From Actinomyces gaoshouyii (GTDB lineage: Bacteria > Actinomycetota > Actinomycetes > Actinomycetales > Actinomycetaceae), in the NCBI RefSeq assembly GCF_002072175.1, contig NZ_MVIV01000005.1, positions 5,714-69,713 of the forward strand: DNA of 64,000 nt, written 5' to 3'. Shown piece after piece: positions 35,680-44,499 of the stretch (positions are counted from its first letter, which is position 1; every line of letters starts with the position of its first letter). Made by a program: the position numbers and the translations under genes. The notes below the pieces were generated by a model that was not told the DNA's origin, did no database searches, and was given only the letters and a program-made list of their open reading frames with translations.

Positions 35680-37389
35680 TCAGGGGGCGGAGGGAAGCTC
35701 GAGCATTCCCCAGGCGGCGAGATCCCGGCACTGGGCCACGAGCTCACCGGTGAGCGCCTCGGCGTCGGCGTCCAGGAGCGCGGCGACGGCGCCCGCGATC
35801 TGAGCGATGGACAATTCGCCGTCGGCCACGCCGATGAGCGCGGCCAGGGCGGTACCCGCCTGGACGGAGCGCCCCAGTCCGCCGCCCTGGCGCAGGAGGA
35901 TGACGCTGGGGTCGGCGCGCCCGGGCACGAGGTAGCGCTCCTCAGTCACGTCGGCGGCGACGATCGGCCTCAGGGCGGCGACGTCGTCGTCATCCAGGAG
36001 GGCCAGACGTCCGCGGACGGCGATCGACGCCGCGACATGCGCCCCCAGGGCCCCGGACGGGCTCGTGCTCACCTCCTCCAGGACGCGCCAGGGTCTGCGA
36101 TGGGGACCCGCGGCGTCCGCGGCCTCGGGACGATGCGCGAGGAGGTAGCCGAAGCCGATCGCCTCGACGCCGCGCGCCTCGAAATCACCGATCCAGGCGC
36201 CCAGGGCGGCCTCGAAGGCATCCCGCTCGCGCTCAGGGGCCAGGCCGCCGTCGCGCAGCCACATGGTGGCGTACTCGACCGGGTCCTGGGCGTCGCGCTC
36301 GATGACCCAGGCGTCGACGTCGTCGGGGAACCACTCCCCCACGCTCGCCCGCCAGTCGGCACCGGCCCCGTGCTCCCAGTTGCCGAGCATGACCAGGGTG
36401 CCGCCGTCGGCCAGCCTCCCGGCGAGGCCCGGCACGAGGCGCGGCAGAACGGGCCCACCGGCGTCGCGGTACTCCATGAGCGGCAGACCGGCCTCCCGCA
36501 CGGCGGGCGGGGTGAGGACGAAGGGCGGGTTGGAGACGATGAGGTCGTACCGGCGTCGACCGAGCGGCTCCAGGAAGGAGCCCGCGAGGAGCTCGAGGCG
36601 CTCGGGGACGATGCCGGCGAGCGCGGCGTTGAAGGCGGTGAAGGCCAGGGCGCGCTCGGAGATGTCGGTGGCGGTGATGCGCTCGGCGTGTCGGGCGAGG
36701 TAGAGGGTCTGGATGCCGCAGCCGCACCCCAGGTCGAGCGCGTCGCCCACCGGCCGCCGCGGTGCGAGCCCGGCCAGGGTGAGGCCGGCACCGCCGATGC
36801 CGAGCACGTGATCGGGGGCCAGGGCCCGCCCCGAGACGAGCTCCCCGACGTCGGAGGCCACCCACCAGCGCGCCTCTCCAGTGTCGTCGCGCGCCTCGTG
36901 AGGGCGCAGGTCCACCAGGGCGCGCGCGAGCGCGGCCCGTCCCGGGCAGTCCCCGCGGCCCTCGGCCCCCTCGCGCCCCTCCAGCGCGACGAGGCCGATC
37001 CGGGCGGCGCCGAGCGCCCCGGTGCGCGGGAGGGCCCTATCGAGCTCTCCCACCCTCACGGGCTCGCCGAGCATGAACAGCGCGGTCAGAACGGCGACCG
37101 GGCCGGGCCCGGTATCCGCCGAGCGCCCCACCTCCAGGGCGGCCCGTGCGGCGCGCAGGGCGGGCAGGCGGATCTCCCGGCGCAGGGCGGCCTCGGCGAC
37201 GCTTCCGATGAGGCCAGTAACGGCGTCGATATCCCATCCGGACTCCTCCAGATCCGCTCGCAGATCGGCGGCCTGGCGCGCGGTGAGAACGGGAGCGGGA
37301 GGGGATGCCGACCGTGCTGGGGATGCGGGGTCGGGCGGCGTGGCCTGCCCGCCCGGGGCGGAGGAGAGGAGCGAGTCGTGGGAGCTCAT
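35680..37389 (-). CDS. N5-glutamine-methyltransferase-like protein (small MTase domain)
   Basis: A 569-residue protein starting at ATG 37389 (MSSHDSLL); a start seven codons earlier is possible. Residues 40-200 are an actinobacterial N-terminal domain seen only in this family. The SAM-binding motif is ALDLGCGCGIQTLYLARHA near 220, followed by the family motif NPPF in LIVSNPPFVLTPP near 300. This NPPF/Y motif occurs in HemK/RsmC-type N- or small-molecule methylases. The C-terminal 250 residues include a repeat of hydrophobic helices. Target is unknown; the layout is conserved in actinobacteria as DUF7059-type class I methyltransferases. The stop lies just next to repeat array R2. Confidence 0.82.
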   Translation of the reverse strand: MSSHDSLLSSAPGGQATPPDPASPARSASPPAPVLTARQAADLRADLEESGWDIDAVTGLIGSVAEAALRREIRLPALRAARAALEVGRSADTGPGPVAVLTALFMLGEPVRVGELDRALPRTGALGAARIGLVALEGREGAEGRGDCPGRAALARALVDLRPHEARDDTGEARWWVASDVGELVSGRALAPDHVLGIGGAGLTLAGLAPRRPVGDALDLGCGCGIQTLYLARHAERITATDISERALAFTAFNAALAGIVPERLELLAGSFLEPLGRRRYDLIVSNPPFVLTPPAVREAGLPLMEYRDAGGPVLPRLVPGLAGRLADGGTLVMLGNWEHGAGADWRASVGEWFPDDVDAWVIERDAQDPVEYATMWLRDGGLAPERERDAFEAALGAWIGDFEARGVEAIGFGYLLAHRPEAADAAGPHRRPWRVLEEVSTSPSGALGAHVAASIAVRGRLALLDDDDVAALRPIVAADVTEERYLVPGRADPSVILLRQGGGLGRSVQAGTALAALIGVADGELSIAQIAGAVAALLDADAEALTGELVAQCRDLAAWGMLELPSAP

Positions 37390-37478
37390 GGGCCCATCCT
37401 CCCGCGTCACCGCCTCATGCCCGGCATCCGGCGCCGGAGTCGAGGGGACCCGAGTGGGTGAGGCCCGCAGGCGGCGCC

Positions 37479-37626
37479 CTACATCCAGGCGCTGGGATCC
37501 GCGGCGCCCCCCTCCTCCAGCTCGGGGCGCAGCACCTCGGTCAGCGGGGAGAGATGGCCGCCGAGCACGACGACGGGGATGTCGAGGATATTGATGGCCG
37601 CTCCCAGGCCCACGCCCAGGGCGCGG
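37479..37626 (-). pseudogene. Remnant of a ROK-family (xylose repressor-type) gene
   Basis: On the minus strand the frame ALGVGLGAAINILDIPVVVLGG then HLSPLTEVLRPELEE reads as the late middle of a ROK-family kinase/repressor (the part after the ATP site, before the C-terminal domain). The start of the gene is missing and the C-terminal part ends early with GGAADPSAWM and a stop. The breakpoint at about 37626 is shared with the xylH remnant on the other strand. See finding. Confidence 0.7.
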
Positions 37627-37986
37627 GCCGCGCGCCTGTCGGGCGTCGATGTGCGCAAAGTCGATTTCCTGCTGTTCGTCAACATGGGCTTCCTCGCCTC
37701 ACTGGCGGCCATCGTGACGACCTCCCGCGCGGGGGCCGCGGTCTCCACGGCCGGCAACCTGTATGAGATGGATGCGATCGCGGCCGCCTACATCGGGGGC
37801 GCCGCGGTCTCAGGGGGTATCGGCAGGGTGTCCGGGGCGATCATCGGAGCGCTCATCATGGGCGTGCTCAACATGGGACTGTCGATCATGGCGGTCGACT
37901 CCGCATGGCAGCAGACCATCAAGGGGCTGGTCCTCCTGCTCGCCGTCGCCGTCGACATCATCGGCAAACGGCGCACGGAGGCATGA
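37627..37986 (+). pseudogene. Remnant of a xylose-type ABC permease (xylH C-terminal end)
   Basis: The plus-strand frame from about 37627 reads AARLSGVDVRKVDF then FVNMGFLASLAAI, TAGNLYEMDAIAAAYIGGAA, GRVSGAIIGALIMGVLN and QQTIKGLVLLLAVAVDIIGKRR. This is the C-terminal 115-120 residues of a XylH/MmsB-type sugar ABC permease (normally about 390-430 residues). The first two-thirds is gone; an in-frame ATG at 37579 only adds non-homologous residues. No partner ATPase or binding-protein gene is present. Confidence 0.8.
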
Positions 37987-38015
37987 CCCGCAGCACCGGC
38001 CGGCCCCGCGGAGTC

Positions 38016-38049
38016 GCGCCCCTCCCGCGCATCGACGCGGGAGGGGCGC
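38016..38049. terminator. Hairpin terminator
   Basis: GCGCCCCTCCCGCG pairs perfectly with CGCGGGAGGGGCGC around a six-base loop. It lies between the xylH remnant and tRNA-Thr and can serve as the terminator of either. Confidence 0.8.
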
Positions 38050-38094
38050 GCCGCGCGTCCCGATCTGCGTGCCGCTCAGGGACGATGGGCATGG

Positions 38095-38167
38095 AGCCGC
38101 GTGCCGGGTTCGAACCGGCGACCTGCTGTTTACAAGACAGCTGCTCTACCAGCTGAGCTAACGCGGC
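38095..38167 (-). tRNA. tRNA-Thr (anticodon TGT)
   Basis: Minus-strand cloverleaf of 73 nt. The acceptor stem GCCGCGT pairs fully with ACGCGGC, with discriminator T and an encoded CCA at 38092-38094. The D arm contains GCTCAGCTGGTAGAGC. The anticodon stem GCTGT/ACAGC encloses CTTGTAA, giving anticodon TGT. The T arm has GTTCGAAC. Confidence 0.95.
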
Positions 38168-38233
38168 AGCGCGGGCCTCGGTACGAGGCCCGGGCGCAAG
38201 TGTGGCACATACGCCGAGGATCGCGGGACGCTC

Positions 38234-39076
38234 TCAGGAGCCGGGTGTCGCGGCGGGCGCGGTCGGCGCTGCGCCCTGCTGGCTGTTGACGTAGTCGGCC
38301 AGGCTGTTCTCGGCCTGGAGCAGCCCCAGGTCGACCTGCTGCCCGTTGTACACGATCGTCGGGGTGCCCTGGAAGCCGCCATCTCTGAAGGCCTGGGTGG
38401 AGGTGTCGATCCACTTCTGGTAACCGGAGGATTTCACCGCCTCCTTGATGGCGCTGCGGGTATCCGAGGACAGTCCGGCCTGAGAGGCGACGTCGTCGAT
38501 GGCACTCCCGGTGAGCATGCTCGCGTCCTGCTGGGAGAAAGCGGTCTTGAGGCGGGAGAGCAGGGCGTTGTGGTAGTCGAGGGCCTTGGCGGGCTCGTTG
38601 TCGAGGACGGCGCCCATGGCGTTGTAGGCCATGTTGGTCCAGTCCTGGCCGAGGGTCTGCGCCGGGTGGATGGCGAGGGTGATCTTTCCGTCGGAGACGA
38701 GTGTTCTCATCTCCTCGGCGTGCGTCGTCTCGAAGACGGCGCAGAAGTGGCAGGAGTAGTCGAAGTAGACGTCCAGGACGGGGGCGTCGGCGTTGGAGGA
38801 GCCCACCGCGAGATCGGACCCGTAGGTCCAGGAGCCGTCGTCACGGACGGCGGAGGGCAGTTTGCTGTTCTTCTTGGCCTCCTCAGCGGACTTCGAGTAC
38901 CAGATGGTCCCGCCGACTCCGCCGACGACGGCGACGGCTCCGGCCCCGATGAGGGCGCGGCGCGTGAGAGCGGCACGGCGTGCCTTGCGGACCTGCTCCT
39001 CGCGCAGGGCCTGAGCCTTGGCGCGGGCGTTCTCGCGGCGCTCGGCCTTAGTTGGGCGGGGATCATTCGAGGCCAT
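38234..39076 (-). CDS. DsbA-like thioredoxin-fold protein, membrane-anchored
   Basis: A 280-residue protein with a basic cytoplasmic start (about 1-40, rich in Lys/Arg/Glu), one transmembrane helix near 43-62 (ALIGAGAVAVVGGVGGTIWY) and an extracytoplasmic DsbA-type thioredoxin fold. The active site is CHFC near residue 110 in VYFDYSCHFCAVFE, and the cis-Pro loop is GTPTIVYNGQ near 245. Such proteins oxidise or isomerise disulfides in exported proteins, which matters in Actinomyces for pilus assembly. VKOR or DsbE partner genes are not in the window. The leader contains repeated TATCGT motifs that may be operators. Confidence 0.9.
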   Translation of the reverse strand: MASNDPRPTKAERRENARAKAQALREEQVRKARRAALTRRALIGAGAVAVVGGVGGTIWYSKSAEEAKKNSKLPSAVRDDGSWTYGSDLAVGSSNADAPVLDVYFDYSCHFCAVFETTHAEEMRTLVSDGKITLAIHPAQTLGQDWTNMAYNAMGAVLDNEPAKALDYHNALLSRLKTAFSQQDASMLTGSAIDDVASQAGLSSDTRSAIKEAVKSSGYQKWIDTSTQAFRDGGFQGTPTIVYNGQQVDLGLLQAENSLADYVNSQQGAAPTAPAATPGS

Positions 39077-39102
39077 GATCGACTCCTCCGACTCTGCATG
39101 GA

Positions 39103-39129
39103 TATCGTTACGAGTATCGTTGCACGATA
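39103..39129 (-). promoter_or_regulatory. Possible operator in the DsbA-like gene leader
   Basis: TATCGT-TGC-ACGATA at 39115-39129 is a perfect inverted repeat with a three-base centre, and another TATCGT lies at 39103-39108. The site sits 27-53 bases upstream of the ATG at 39076. Together they look like a repressor or activator site; the cognate protein is unknown. Confidence 0.4.
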
Positions 39130-39277
39130 GTTCACACCGATGATAATTGAATATTCACTCTTCGGGAAGGGGCGGCGAATTGCCGCTGCCCCGGGGCGCC
39201 GGGGCCGCGTCCCCGTCAGTGAGGCCCGCCCCCGTCCCGCGCCGGATCCCCCGACGATCGCCGACGCCGCCGCCCCC

Positions 39278-41311
39278 TCACGGGAGAGGGCTGAGCGTCG
39301 CCGGCGGGAGGCGCATGAGCATCTCCAGCACGAGACACCCGACGCCGAGGGACAGGAGCACGACGGCCCACAGCACGCGGATCGGCCGACCGGGCATGAA
39401 GGCGGACACGATCTTGGCGCCTCCGCGCCGAGTGGACGCACCCCAGGGGACGAACCACAGGATGAGCAGGAAGACGAGCTCGCAGCCCGCCAGAAGAAGG
39501 GCCCTGCGATGGCGCAGATGCATGCCCGTGAGGATCGACGGGTCCATACCGACCTCCACGCCCATCGGATCCCGGAGCAAGAAGTAGAGGCCAGCAGCGA
39601 CGACGCCGGCGAGCAGGATCGCGGGCAGCGCCGCCCCGGCGGAGCGCAGCAGGTAGAGCGGGCTCGAGGCCCACATGCGGGCGGTGTCCGCCGCCGTCGC
39701 GCTCCCCTTCTGGAGCCTGCGCCAACGCCGGTCGTCATCCCCACGGCCCGCGGCGCCCGCGAGCACTACGAGAATGGATGCGACCAATGTCACCCAGACA
39801 GGCACCCACATGGCGAGCATGACGAGGAGGAAGCCGACGCACAGGATCATCGTGCGACGGCGCCGGGGCTCGCGAGCCCAGTCGGGGAGCACGGCGGTCG
39901 GGGCATCCGCGCCTCCGGACGTCCCGACCGGGATGGGACGGGCATCGGGGCCAGCGGGGTCGAGCGCCCCGGCGGAAGCAGTCCGCACGCCCATCAGTCC
40001 GGTGTTGACGGGACCAGTCGGCCGGCCCGATGCGGTCGGGCCGGGGACGGGGGCCCCCACCCCCTGGGCCTGGGGAAAGATCGCGGCCGGCATCGGCCGG
40101 GCGGCCTGGGCTGCGGCGCGGCCGACGGCTGCCCCGCCGATCGCGCCGCCGGAGCCCGGGGCGTAGAAGACGGGCAGCACCGTCCCGCCGGCCCGCGCAT
40201 CGACAGCAGCACCCTCGAAAGGACTCAGCGCGGGGCCGCTCCCATAGGATCCCGGGGTGGCGCCGTCACCGGAGGCCGCAGGGGCCATCGTGGGACTGCC
40301 CCCCGGACGCTGGACCGATGTCGGGCTCGGCCCGTTCGCCGTCGGCATCCCATAGGCGCCGTCCGACGCTCCCGAGGACGGCAGCGGCCCGGCGCTGCCG
40401 GCCCCGGGCAGGACCACGGCGAGCGCCCGGGAGCCATCCCCGCCGTCGGCGATCTCATCGAGGACGGACAGAAGCCCATCGATCGAGAGGCGGTCCGCCG
40501 CCTTGGGCTCCAGGGCGGCGCGGAAGGCCCGCGCCAGGGCGGGGCACTCCTCGGGAAGATCACCGAGCTCGGGCGTGCCGGCGTAGACGCGGCGGAAGAC
40601 CACCTGCCAGGGGCCGGAACCGAAGGGCGCGCGCCCGGTGACCGCGAAGAGGAGCACACCCGCGCAGGCGTACCAGTCGACGCCGGGGCCGGGCTCGCCG
40701 CCGTCGAGCATCTCGGGCGGGATGAATCCCGGGGTCCCGGTGACCTGGCCGGTCTGGGTGAGGCGGACGTCGTCGGCGACCTGGGCGATGCCGAAGTCGA
40801 TGAGGACGGGGCCCTGCGCGCCCAGCATGACGTTGGAGGGCTTGAGGTCGCGGTGGATGACACCGGCGTCGTGGACGGCGCGCAGGGCGTCGACCAGGCC
40901 ATGAGCGAGGTCGGACAGGTCGCGGGCGTCGGTGGCGAGGTCGTAGGCGCCCTCGCGGTCGACCTCGCACTGGAGGGTGGGGCCCTCGACGAGCTCGGTG
41001 ATGACGAAGGTCATGCCGTGGGCGGACTCGGAGTCGCCGGTCTCGATATCGAGGATGCGAGCAACACCGGCGTCGCGCACCCTGGCCAGGACCTGGGCCT
41101 CCCGGTCGAGACGGCGCCGCGCCATGGGGTCGACGGCGATCTGCGGATGGAGGATCTTCATGGCGACGCGGCCGCCGGCTCCATCGACCGCCTCCCAGAC
41201 CGCGCCCATGCCCCCGGCGCCGAGGCGCCGCAGGAGCCGGTAGCCGCCGACGGTAGCGCCCGCCCGCAGTCCGCCGATCAACGGAGAACGAGGGGCAGAG
41301 GGCTGCGTCAT
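39278..41311 (-). CDS. Ser/Thr protein kinase with C-terminal membrane domain
   Basis: A 677-residue protein. The eukaryote-type kinase domain is at about 20-270: P-loop LLRRLGAGGMGAVWEA, invariant Lys in GRVAMKILHP, catalytic loop HRDLKPSNVMLG, DFGIAQ and the APE-equivalent PEMLDGGEPG. A Pro/Ala/Gly-rich linker at about 300-470 carries no PASTA repeats. The last 200 residues have about four transmembrane helices (for example FLLVMLAMWVPVWVTLVASILVV, given as a loose reading, and LYFLLRD nearby). It therefore differs from PknB, which has one helix and outer PASTA domains. The gene is single and divergent from the ABC ATPase gene. Confidence 0.9.
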   Translation of the reverse strand: MTQPSAPRSPLIGGLRAGATVGGYRLLRRLGAGGMGAVWEAVDGAGGRVAMKILHPQIAVDPMARRRLDREAQVLARVRDAGVARILDIETGDSESAHGMTFVITELVEGPTLQCEVDREGAYDLATDARDLSDLAHGLVDALRAVHDAGVIHRDLKPSNVMLGAQGPVLIDFGIAQVADDVRLTQTGQVTGTPGFIPPEMLDGGEPGPGVDWYACAGVLLFAVTGRAPFGSGPWQVVFRRVYAGTPELGDLPEECPALARAFRAALEPKAADRLSIDGLLSVLDEIADGGDGSRALAVVLPGAGSAGPLPSSGASDGAYGMPTANGPSPTSVQRPGGSPTMAPAASGDGATPGSYGSGPALSPFEGAAVDARAGGTVLPVFYAPGSGGAIGGAAVGRAAAQAARPMPAAIFPQAQGVGAPVPGPTASGRPTGPVNTGLMGVRTASAGALDPAGPDARPIPVGTSGGADAPTAVLPDWAREPRRRRTMILCVGFLLVMLAMWVPVWVTLVASILVVLAGAAGRGDDDRRWRRLQKGSATAADTARMWASSPLYLLRSAGAALPAILLAGVVAAGLYFLLRDPMGVEVGMDPSILTGMHLRHRRALLLAGCELVFLLILWFVPWGASTRRGGAKIVSAFMPGRPIRVLWAVVLLSLGVGCLVLEMLMRLPPATLSPLP

Positions 41312-41580
41312 GCGGCCAGGGTACCGGCCGAGCCGGATAGACCAAGCATGTGAGGCAGTTCACACAATGTTTGCCAGGTCTCGTCCTGACAGGTGTCGCG
41401 CTCGGGAGTGCGCCATGACACTATGTCTTCTGTCGGGGGCTTCCGCCCCGGCACCGCACCAAGGACGCCACGCGCTGCCCGGCTCGACCGAACTCCGTCA
41501 ACCTCCGTCAACGCTGACATCCCGGCACCTCTCCACCACGGATCGTCCGGCACGTACCTGCCGGTGAAGGGAATAACTCC

Positions 41581-42708
41581 ATGGCTACCGTGACCTTTGA
41601 TCACGCCACCCGCATCTACCCGGGCAATGACCGCCCCTCGGTAGACCAGCTCAACCTCGAGATCGCCGACGGCGAGTTCCTCGTCCTCGTCGGCCCGTCC
41701 GGCTGCGGGAAGTCAACATCGCTCCGCATGCTCGCCGGCCTGGAGGACGTCAACTCCGGCCGCATCCTCATCGGCGACCGGGACGTCACCGATGTCCAGC
41801 CCAAGGACCGCGACATCGCCATGGTCTTCCAGAACTACGCCCTGTACCCGCACATGAGCGTGCACGACAACATGGGCTTCGCCCTGAAGATCGCCGGCAC
41901 CCCCAAGGAGGAAATCGACAAGCGCGTCCGCGAGGCCGCCAAGATCCTGGGCCTGACCGAATACCTCGACCGCAAGCCCAAGGCCCTGTCCGGTGGCCAG
42001 CGCCAGCGCGTGGCCATGGGCCGCGCCATCGTGCGCAAGCCCAAGGTCTTCCTCATGGACGAGCCCCTGTCCAACCTGGACGCCAAGCTCCGCGTCCAGA
42101 CCCGCACGCAGATCGCCTCCCTCCAGCGCTCGCTGGGCGTCACCACGGTCTACGTCACCCACGACCAGACCGAGGCCCTCACCATGGGAGACCGCATCGC
42201 CGTCCTCAAGGATGGCCTCCTTCAGCAGGTCGGCACCCCTCGTGAGATGTACGACAAGCCCGCCAATGAGTTCGTGGCCGGCTTCATCGGCTCCCCCGCG
42301 ATGAACCTGGGGCACTTCACCGTCAACGGCGATGTCGCCTCCATCGGCTCCGCCAGGATCCAGTTGAGCCGCGCCACCCTCGACGCCATCAAGCCCGAGG
42401 ACGGCGGCAAGATCACCATCGGGTTCCGCCCCGAGTCCCTCGAGGTGGTCTCCGCCTCCGATGAGCACTCGATCCCAGTGCGCGTGTCTTTCGTCGAGGA
42501 GCTCGGAAGCGACGCCTACATCTACGGCGAGCTCGTGGGCGCCGAGGGTTCGGAGGACAAGCTCGGCAGCGGCGAGGACTCCAGCCAGATCATCGTCCGT
42601 GTTCCCCCGCGCACCGCTCCGGGTGCTGGCGAGACGGTCCACGTGCGCATCAAGCCCGGCCAGGAGCACATCTTCTCCGCGGCCACCGGCGAGCGCCTGC
42701 CCGCTTGA
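41581..42708 (+). CDS. Carbohydrate ABC transporter ATP-binding protein (UgpC/MsmK type)
   Basis: A 375-residue MalK-family ATPase. Walker A is GPSGCGKST near residue 40, the Q-loop is in MVFQNYALYPHMSV, the signature is LSGGQRQRVAMGRA near 140, Walker B is VFLMDEPLSNLD and the switch His is in THDQTEAL. The C-terminal regulatory TOBE domain covers about 250-375 (ITIGFRPESLEVV). This type of ATPase serves several sugar ABC importers whose permease genes lie elsewhere, which fits its solitary position here. A strong ribosome binding site (GAAGGGA) precedes the ATG. A clear terminator follows. Confidence 0.95.
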   Translation: MATVTFDHATRIYPGNDRPSVDQLNLEIADGEFLVLVGPSGCGKSTSLRMLAGLEDVNSGRILIGDRDVTDVQPKDRDIAMVFQNYALYPHMSVHDNMGFALKIAGTPKEEIDKRVREAAKILGLTEYLDRKPKALSGGQRQRVAMGRAIVRKPKVFLMDEPLSNLDAKLRVQTRTQIASLQRSLGVTTVYVTHDQTEALTMGDRIAVLKDGLLQQVGTPREMYDKPANEFVAGFIGSPAMNLGHFTVNGDVASIGSARIQLSRATLDAIKPEDGGKITIGFRPESLEVVSASDEHSIPVRVSFVEELGSDAYIYGELVGAEGSEDKLGSGEDSSQIIVRVPPRTAPGAGETVHVRIKPGQEHIFSAATGERLPA

Positions 42709-42744
42709 TCGCGAGCCCCACGACCCTCTCGCGGGTCATCGTCT

Positions 42745-42778
42745 GAGCCCCGTTCCCGCCACGGCGGGGGCGGGGCTC
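42745..42778 (+). terminator. Hairpin terminator after ABC ATPase gene
   Basis: GAGCCCCG-TTCCCGCC pairs with GGCGGGGG-CGGGGCTC across a two-base loop, 36 bases past the stop. Confidence 0.8.
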
Positions 42779-42876
42779 CGCCGTAGTGGAGCGGAGAGCG
42801 CCGGCGCGATTGCCGGTGGGGCGGCGCCGGACGGCGCAGAGCCGGCTCCCGCGCAGCGGCGAGCGCCTCTTCATAA

Positions 42877-42970
42877 GTGCCGCCCACCCCGAGCGGTGCT
42901 AGCTGCGCCCAGTGGCGTCCCACCCGCACCAGTCGGGGATTTCCGCCCCAGTGGGCGCGAAAACACTAGT
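42877..42970. repeat. Intergenic repeat of about 95 bp (family B, copy 1)
   Basis: Starts GTGCCGCCCACCCCGAGCGG and ends GCGCGAAAACACTAGT. Inside, CCAGT occurs at 42909, 42929 and 42948, so it has an internal period of 19-20 bp. A diverged copy with the same blocks in the same order lies at 50560-50655. It occupies most of the 381-bp gap between the ABC ATPase terminator and the DUF4032 gene; I see no gene in the rest of that gap. Confidence 0.7.
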
Positions 42971-43089
42971 TGTTGCGAGTCATGAGGTTGCAGACGCCGC
43001 GACCAGCCGCCCGACTCACCGCCCGGCCGGCGTCATGATCTCATGCACCTGGGTGCCCGGCGGCACGGGATTCCTGCAAGAATCGTCGC

Positions 43090-44463
43090 ATGCTCATGTC
43101 CATGCAGATCTCGGCCGCGACGATCGATCCGGCCCTCCTCGACCTGCCCTGGGAGATCCCCCTGGAGGAATGGCCCCCGGATGTTCTCGCCGCCCTGCCG
43201 CGCGGGCTGTCACGCCACGTCGTGCGCTTCGTCAACCTCTCCGAGCGCGTCATCGCGGTCAAGGAGATCGGCGAGGCGGCGGCGCACCGCGAGTACGAGC
43301 TACTGCGCGACCTCGTGCGACTGGGCGCCCCCTGCGTCACCCCGACCGCAGTCATCACCGGCCGCATGAGCGCCGACGGCGAGCGCCTGAACTCCGCCCT
43401 CGTCACTGAGCACCTGTCCTACTCCCTGCCCTACCGGGCCCTGTTCAGCCGATACATGAGCGCCGACACGGCCACGCGCCTCATCGATGCCCTCGCGGTG
43501 CTGCTCGTGCGCCTCCATCTGCTGGGCTTCTACTGGGGGGACGTCTCCCTGTCGAACACGCTGTTCCGCAGGGACGCGGGATCCTTCGCCGCCTACCTCG
43601 TGGACGCCGAGACGGGAGAGCTCTACCCCGAGGGGGGTCTGACGGAGGGCAAGCGCCTGTACGACATCGACGTCGCCCGCACGAATATCATCGGTGAACT
43701 CATGGACCTGCAGGCCGGGGCACTCTTGGAGCCGAGCGTGGACACGATCGGGGTCGGGGACCGGATCGTCGAGCGATACCACGATCTGTGGGAGATCCTC
43801 ACTGGTGAGGAGTCCTTCTCCATGAGCGAGCGCTGGCGGGTGCGCCGTCGTATCGAGCAGCTCAACGATCAGGGATTCGACGTCGGAGAGCTGACCATGC
43901 GCACGGATGAGACCGGGGAGCACCTGGTCATCCAGCCCAAGGTGGTCGATGCCGGCTACTACCATCGCCGCCTGCTGCGCCTGACGGGACTGGATGTCCA
44001 GGAGCGCCAGGGCCGCCGCATGCTCAACGATCTGGAGGCCTACCGGGTCACACACGGGATGCGGGATCGGCCGCTCGAGCAAGTGGCGCATATCTGGCTC
44101 GCCGAGGTCTTCGAGCCGACCATCCAGTCCGTGCCGATCGAGCTGCGCCGCAAGCTCCAGAGCGCGGAGATCTTCCACGAGGTGCTGGAGCACCGTTGGT
44201 ACATGTCCGAGGCGCAGCGCCGGGATATCTCCATCGATGAGGCCGCTCAGGACTACATCGCCCATGTGCTCCCCCAGCACTGGGACGAGGAGTCCTACCT
44301 GTCGCTCGGGGACAGCCAGGAGATGGAGGCGATCTTCACCGATGACGACGAGCCGCCCATCGAGGATGACGCCGAGTTCGCGGCCCGCGATGAAGAGACG
44401 GCCGAGGCCTACAGCGCCAACCCCTTCGGTTTCACCGCCGACATGAAGTTCAAGGGCGAGTGA
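43090..44463 (+). CDS. DUF4032 protein with kinase-like (Kdo/LPS-kinase) N-terminus
   Basis: A 457-residue protein. The N-terminal 200 residues have protein-kinase-like features: FVNLSERVIAVKEIGEAAAHREYELL (Lys and Glu of the kinase fold), a catalytic-loop-like LLGFYWGDVSLSNTLF and a later acidic LVDAETGEL corresponding to DFG. This matches the lipopolysaccharide-kinase-like part of DUF4032 proteins. The remaining 250 residues are the DUF4032 domain (RRRIEQLNDQGFDV, then GYYHRRLLRLTGLDVQERQGR). Function is unknown. The catalytic aspartates seem to be retained, so it may phosphorylate a small molecule or glycan. In actinobacteria it often lies by a UgpC-type ATPase gene, as here. Confidence 0.83.
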   Translation: MLMSMQISAATIDPALLDLPWEIPLEEWPPDVLAALPRGLSRHVVRFVNLSERVIAVKEIGEAAAHREYELLRDLVRLGAPCVTPTAVITGRMSADGERLNSALVTEHLSYSLPYRALFSRYMSADTATRLIDALAVLLVRLHLLGFYWGDVSLSNTLFRRDAGSFAAYLVDAETGELYPEGGLTEGKRLYDIDVARTNIIGELMDLQAGALLEPSVDTIGVGDRIVERYHDLWEILTGEESFSMSERWRVRRRIEQLNDQGFDVGELTMRTDETGEHLVIQPKVVDAGYYHRRLLRLTGLDVQERQGRRMLNDLEAYRVTHGMRDRPLEQVAHIWLAEVFEPTIQSVPIELRRKLQSAEIFHEVLEHRWYMSEAQRRDISIDEAAQDYIAHVLPQHWDEESYLSLGDSQEMEAIFTDDDEPPIEDDAEFAARDEETAEAYSANPFGFTADMKFKGE

Positions 44464-44480
44464 TCACTTCCCCCAATATG

Positions 44481-44494
44481 CGAGACCGGTCTCG
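44481..44494. repeat. Solitary palindrome CGAGACCGGTCTCG
   Basis: A 14-base perfect palindrome made of the same GAGACCGGTC core as the 22-bp arrays and its inverse, located in the 36-base gap between two convergent genes. It may be a minimal or collapsed array and could also act as a small terminator. Confidence 0.55.
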
Positions 44495-44499
44495 GTGGA

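Noticed and set aside
38095..38167. Integration site at tRNA-Thr beside the decayed xylose locus
   Set aside because: No direct repeat of the tRNA end was found within the window and no integrase remnant is visible, so deletion rather than integration explains the fragments.
44481..44494. Palindrome as a restriction site or methylation signal
   Set aside because: A single site gives no basis for this; it shares the core of the 22-bp arrays and is better grouped with them.
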